Part shown: piece by piece, positions 61,743-64,000 of the stretch
How positions within the stretch are numbered: the stretch's first letter is position 1
Layout: the number at the start of each line of letters is the position of its first letter
Source of the DNA: Miltoncostaea sp036826475
GTDB lineage: Bacteria; Actinomycetota; Thermoleophilia; Miltoncostaeales; Miltoncostaeaceae
Reading direction: 5' to 3'
Assembly (NCBI GenBank): GCA_036826475.1
Contig: DAISWG010000009.1
Location: 11,288-75,287, forward strand
Length of the DNA: 64,000 nt
Made by a program: the position numbers and the translations under genes
Notes under the pieces: model-generated
The model's database searches: none
Seen by the model: only the letters and a program-made list of their open reading frames with translations
Told to the model about the DNA's origin: nothing

Positions 61743-63125
61743 TCAGGCGACGAGCGGCAGGCGGGCCTGGTCGATCTTCGGGAGCACCCGGGCGGCCTCG
61801 ATGCCGAGCCACGACTCCAGGAGCGTCGCGTACACGGTCCGGAACTCCGTCGTGACCAGCAGGTTCTCGTCCTCGTCGAGGCGCGAGAGCCCGGGGAACT
61901 CGCTCTGGATGCCCCCGCGGGCGCGGTCGCCGACCACCATCACCAGGCCGCCGGCGCCATGGTCGGTGCCGTTCGAGTCGTTGTCCTCCGGGCGGCGCCC
62001 GAACTCGCTCCAGATCAGCGTCATGACCCGGCCGGAGAGCCCGCGCTGGGCCAGGTCGGCCTGCCACGCCACCAGGGAGTCGGAAAGGTCCGTCAGCAGC
62101 TCCGTGTGCTCCGACGGCTGGTCGTCGTGGGTGTCGAAGCCGCCGTGGGAGAGCGCCGCGACGCGGGTCCCGAAGCCGGCACCCAGCATCCGGGCCAGGT
62201 TGCGCAGCCCGTTCCCCAGGTCGGTGTCCGGGTACGCCACCGGCACCGGCGGCAGGGGGTGGTCGTCGTCGACCCGCAGCGGCACCAGCTGGTCGCGCAC
62301 CTTGAAGGCGTTGTTGTAGGTGCGGCGGGCGGCGGCCAGCGCCGGGGACGACGTGGCGCCCGCCGCGGCATGGCGGTAGGCCTGGCTGAACCCCTCGCTG
62401 CCCCAGACGCCCTCGATGTAGAAGTCGAAGCCGCTCGGGTCGTACACCGTCGCCGTCGCCGCACGGCGGGATGTCAGCACCGGGTCGGGCGACCACGACG
62501 TGCTGATCCCCTGGAGCGGGTTGTCGGGGGTGCCCACCAGGTCGAGGGTACGCCCCAGCCATCCCGTGGGGTCGAACGACTGCCCCACCACGCCGCGGCG
62601 CCAGTAGGCGGCGGAGTTGAAGTGGGACTGGTCGGCGTCCTGGAAGTCCACCGACGGCAGCACCGCCACCTTGCCGGCGTCGAACAGCCCCTTCAGGCCG
62701 GCGAGCGACGGGTGCCAGCCGAACTCCGGGTGGCCGGCGACCGGCAGGGTCTGCTCGGCGGGGATGCCGATGCGGCCGCGCAGCGTCCGGTAGTTGGGGT
62801 CGGCGAGCGGTATCAGCGTGTTGAGGCCGTCATTGCCGCCCTCCAGGTACAGCGACACCAGGATCGTCGCGTCCGGCGCCGACTGGGCCTGCGCGGACGC
62901 CGCCTCCAGTACCGACCGGGTTGAGAGCCCCCCGAGCACCGACGCGCCCACCCACAGCCCCACCCCGCGCTCCATCAGGTTGCGGCGGGTCATGCCGCCG
63001 TCCTTCTCGAACGCGGCAAGGCCGTCGAGTGCGTCCGCCGGGATCGGCACCACGTCGGCGGCGCGGCTCATGAAGGCGCGGCGGGTGGCGCGCCAATCGG
63101 CGCAACCGGGTGAGCGTCGTCGCAT
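61743..63125 (-). CDS. DUF1501 family secreted protein
   Basis: A 460-aa protein of the DUF1501 family, which has a sulfatase/alkaline-phosphatase-like fold. A twin-arginine-like region TRRNLMERGVGLWVGASVLGG suggests Tat export. Characteristic blocks are LVSLYLEGGNDGLNTLIPL, HPSLAGLKGLFDAGKVAVLP, LSHGGFDTHDDQ and WSEFGRRPEDNDSNGTDHG. DUF1501 and DUF1800 genes nearly always occur as a pair, as here; the joint function is unknown. ATG 63125 has GAGG 6 nt upstream, 14 nt after the DUF1800 stop. Confidence 0.9.
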   Translation of the reverse strand: MRRRSPGCADWRATRRAFMSRAADVVPIPADALDGLAAFEKDGGMTRRNLMERGVGLWVGASVLGGLSTRSVLEAASAQAQSAPDATILVSLYLEGGNDGLNTLIPLADPNYRTLRGRIGIPAEQTLPVAGHPEFGWHPSLAGLKGLFDAGKVAVLPSVDFQDADQSHFNSAAYWRRGVVGQSFDPTGWLGRTLDLVGTPDNPLQGISTSWSPDPVLTSRRAATATVYDPSGFDFYIEGVWGSEGFSQAYRHAAAGATSSPALAAARRTYNNAFKVRDQLVPLRVDDDHPLPPVPVAYPDTDLGNGLRNLARMLGAGFGTRVAALSHGGFDTHDDQPSEHTELLTDLSDSLVAWQADLAQRGLSGRVMTLIWSEFGRRPEDNDSNGTDHGAGGLVMVVGDRARGGIQSEFPGLSRLDEDENLLVTTEFRTVYATLLESWLGIEAARVLPKIDQARLPLVA

Positions 63126-63139
63126 CGGCATCCTCGGGG

Positions 63140-64000
63140 TCAGCAGACCTGTGCGTCGGGTCCCGCCAGCAGCAGGTGTCGCAGCACGCGCTGGCGCTCG
63201 GGGAAGTAGTGCTCGACCTCCCAGTCGTCGGTCCGGCCCTTCACCGACGTCACGGCGTAGCGGCGGAGGGCGTTCGCCGTCCGCGGCCCGGTGCGCGGGC
63301 TGCCGGTGGCGGCGAGCGCCGACGCCAGCGCCTGCTGGGGGGTCTGCCGGGACGAGATGGACCCGTCCTTGACCGTCTTGTAGAGCACGGCGGACGCGGC
63401 GTCGAAGCGAGCCCGGATCGCGCTGGTCGAGAGCCACGCGGTGCCGCTCTCCCAGCCGCTCACGTTCGGCGGGTGGAACGGGACCTGGCCCATCTGGTCC
63501 AGCCGATAGCGCCACGAGTCGTCGTCGACCTGGGTGTTCGTGAGCCGCAGCATCCCGGCGACGTAGACGAACGGCGGCTTCACCATGTCCGGCTCGGAGA
63601 GCCCGGCGTAGAAGAGCTTGTTGTTCAGGATCTCGCGGAGCACGGGGCGCACGTCGGTGTCGGCCTTCACGTAGGTCTTCGCGAGCGAGCGGACGAGCTT
63701 CGGCGGGCACTCCCGCGGGCTCAGGTAGCCCCAGAGCTTCTCCACGAGGAACGGGGCGTGGGCCTTGTGGGCGATCGCGATGTCCACCACGTCCTGGGGT
63801 GTGAAGCGGCCGACGCGGCCGAGGATGCGCTTCACCCCGCCATCGTGGTTGTCGGGGTCGTAGCCGAAGCGCTCCGTCTCGTAGTCGTAGGTGAAGCCGG
63901 TGAGCGCGCGGGCCGCCTCGCGGACGTCCCGCTCGGTGTAGCCGTTGTTCACGCCGAGGGTGAAGAGCTCGAACAGCTCGCGGGCGAAGTTCTCGTTGGG
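63140..64000 (-). CDS. DUF1800 family protein (5' end outside window)
   Basis: This is the C-terminal 286 codons; the frame is open to the window edge and begins with NENFARELFELFTLGVNNGY, the family's best-conserved stretch, so the real start is upstream. TERDVREAARALTGF, GRFTPQDVVDIAIAHKAHAPF and ECPPKLVRSLAKTYVKADTD follow, and NVSGWESGTAWLSTS is the typical C-terminal block. DUF1800 proteins are large exported helical proteins of unknown function, cotranscribed with DUF1501. Confidence 0.93.
   Translation of the reverse strand, partial: PNENFARELFELFTLGVNNGYTERDVREAARALTGFTYDYETERFGYDPDNHDGGVKRILGRVGRFTPQDVVDIAIAHKAHAPFLVEKLWGYLSPRECPPKLVRSLAKTYVKADTDVRPVLREILNNKLFYAGLSEPDMVKPPFVYVAGMLRLTNTQVDDDSWRYRLDQMGQVPFHPPNVSGWESGTAWLSTSAIRARFDAASAVLYKTVKDGSISSRQTPQQALASALAATGSPRTGPRTANALRRYAVTSVKGRTDDWEVEHYFPERQRVLRHLLLAGPDAQVC

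Overview
The window is GC-rich bacterial chromosome. Its gene families point to an actinobacterium, most likely class Thermoleophilia (Solirubrobacterales or relatives). The supporting families are an Rv2578c-type radical SAM protein with a CGAAC-N4-GTTCG SOS box, a uvrC-rapZ-yvcK block near gap-pgk-tpiA, NHL-repeat secreted proteins with FecR-like tails, a PxKF-domain propeller, a collagen-like surface protein, BTAD/SARP regulators and a DUF1800/DUF1501 pair. This placement is inferred from gene content, not from a marker-gene phylogeny. Many genes overlap by GTGA or ATGA. At least eight genes start 6-7 nt after a TA(G/C)GNT -10 box with no Shine-Dalgarno, which is the layout of leaderless mRNAs.

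Layout. 1-2.4 kb: a metallophosphoesterase, a cysteine-desulfurase homologue that lacks the PLP lysine, and TusA, all coupled by overlaps, followed by a DUF4396 protein with a CsoR-like operator. 2.5-5.7 kb: a DUF4386 membrane protein, a small protein, the SOS-type radical SAM gene and rsgA. 6-10.4 kb: gap-pgk-tpiA-gpmI (minus). 10.5-16.4 kb: a nuclease, two membrane proteins and uvrC-rapZ-yvcK; whiA, usual here in actinobacteria, is absent. 16.4-19.1 kb: a nitroreductase, an MFS exporter and an HxlR regulator that share one 17-nt operator motif in four copies.

19.1-27.4 kb is the most unusual stretch. It has a membrane-spanning one-piece regulator (SARP domain, transmembrane helix, seven-repeat propeller, solute-binding domain) divergent from a small secreted protein across a ladder of SARP-type direct repeats. 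It also has an SGNH hydrolase, a TadE-TadE-(TadG/VanY/lytic transglycosylase) operon, and a coiled-coil/SAP-like protein coupled to a 40-residue membrane peptide. 27.4-37.1 kb: thrS, an FTR1 iron permease, and a NarL-type two-component system divergent from a MacB-like ABC exporter. 37-46.8 kb: NHL and RTX secreted proteins, a MarR-MFS operon, a polar amino-acid ABC transporter and a CHASE2 adenylate cyclase. 46.9-57.7 kb: NHL protein, a shortened methyltransferase, a Crp regulator, surface lipoproteins, a PAS-GAF-GGDEF-HD-GYP c-di-GMP enzyme, and propeller/PKD secreted proteins.

57.9-61.7 kb is a decayed 3.7-kb integrative element in a tRNA-Val(GAC) gene. A 56-bp direct repeat marks its ends, a frameshifted tyrosine recombinase lies beside the partial tRNA copy, and the cargo is a collagen-like pseudogene plus a secreted PxKF propeller. 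The window closes with a DUF1501 gene and a partial DUF1800 gene.
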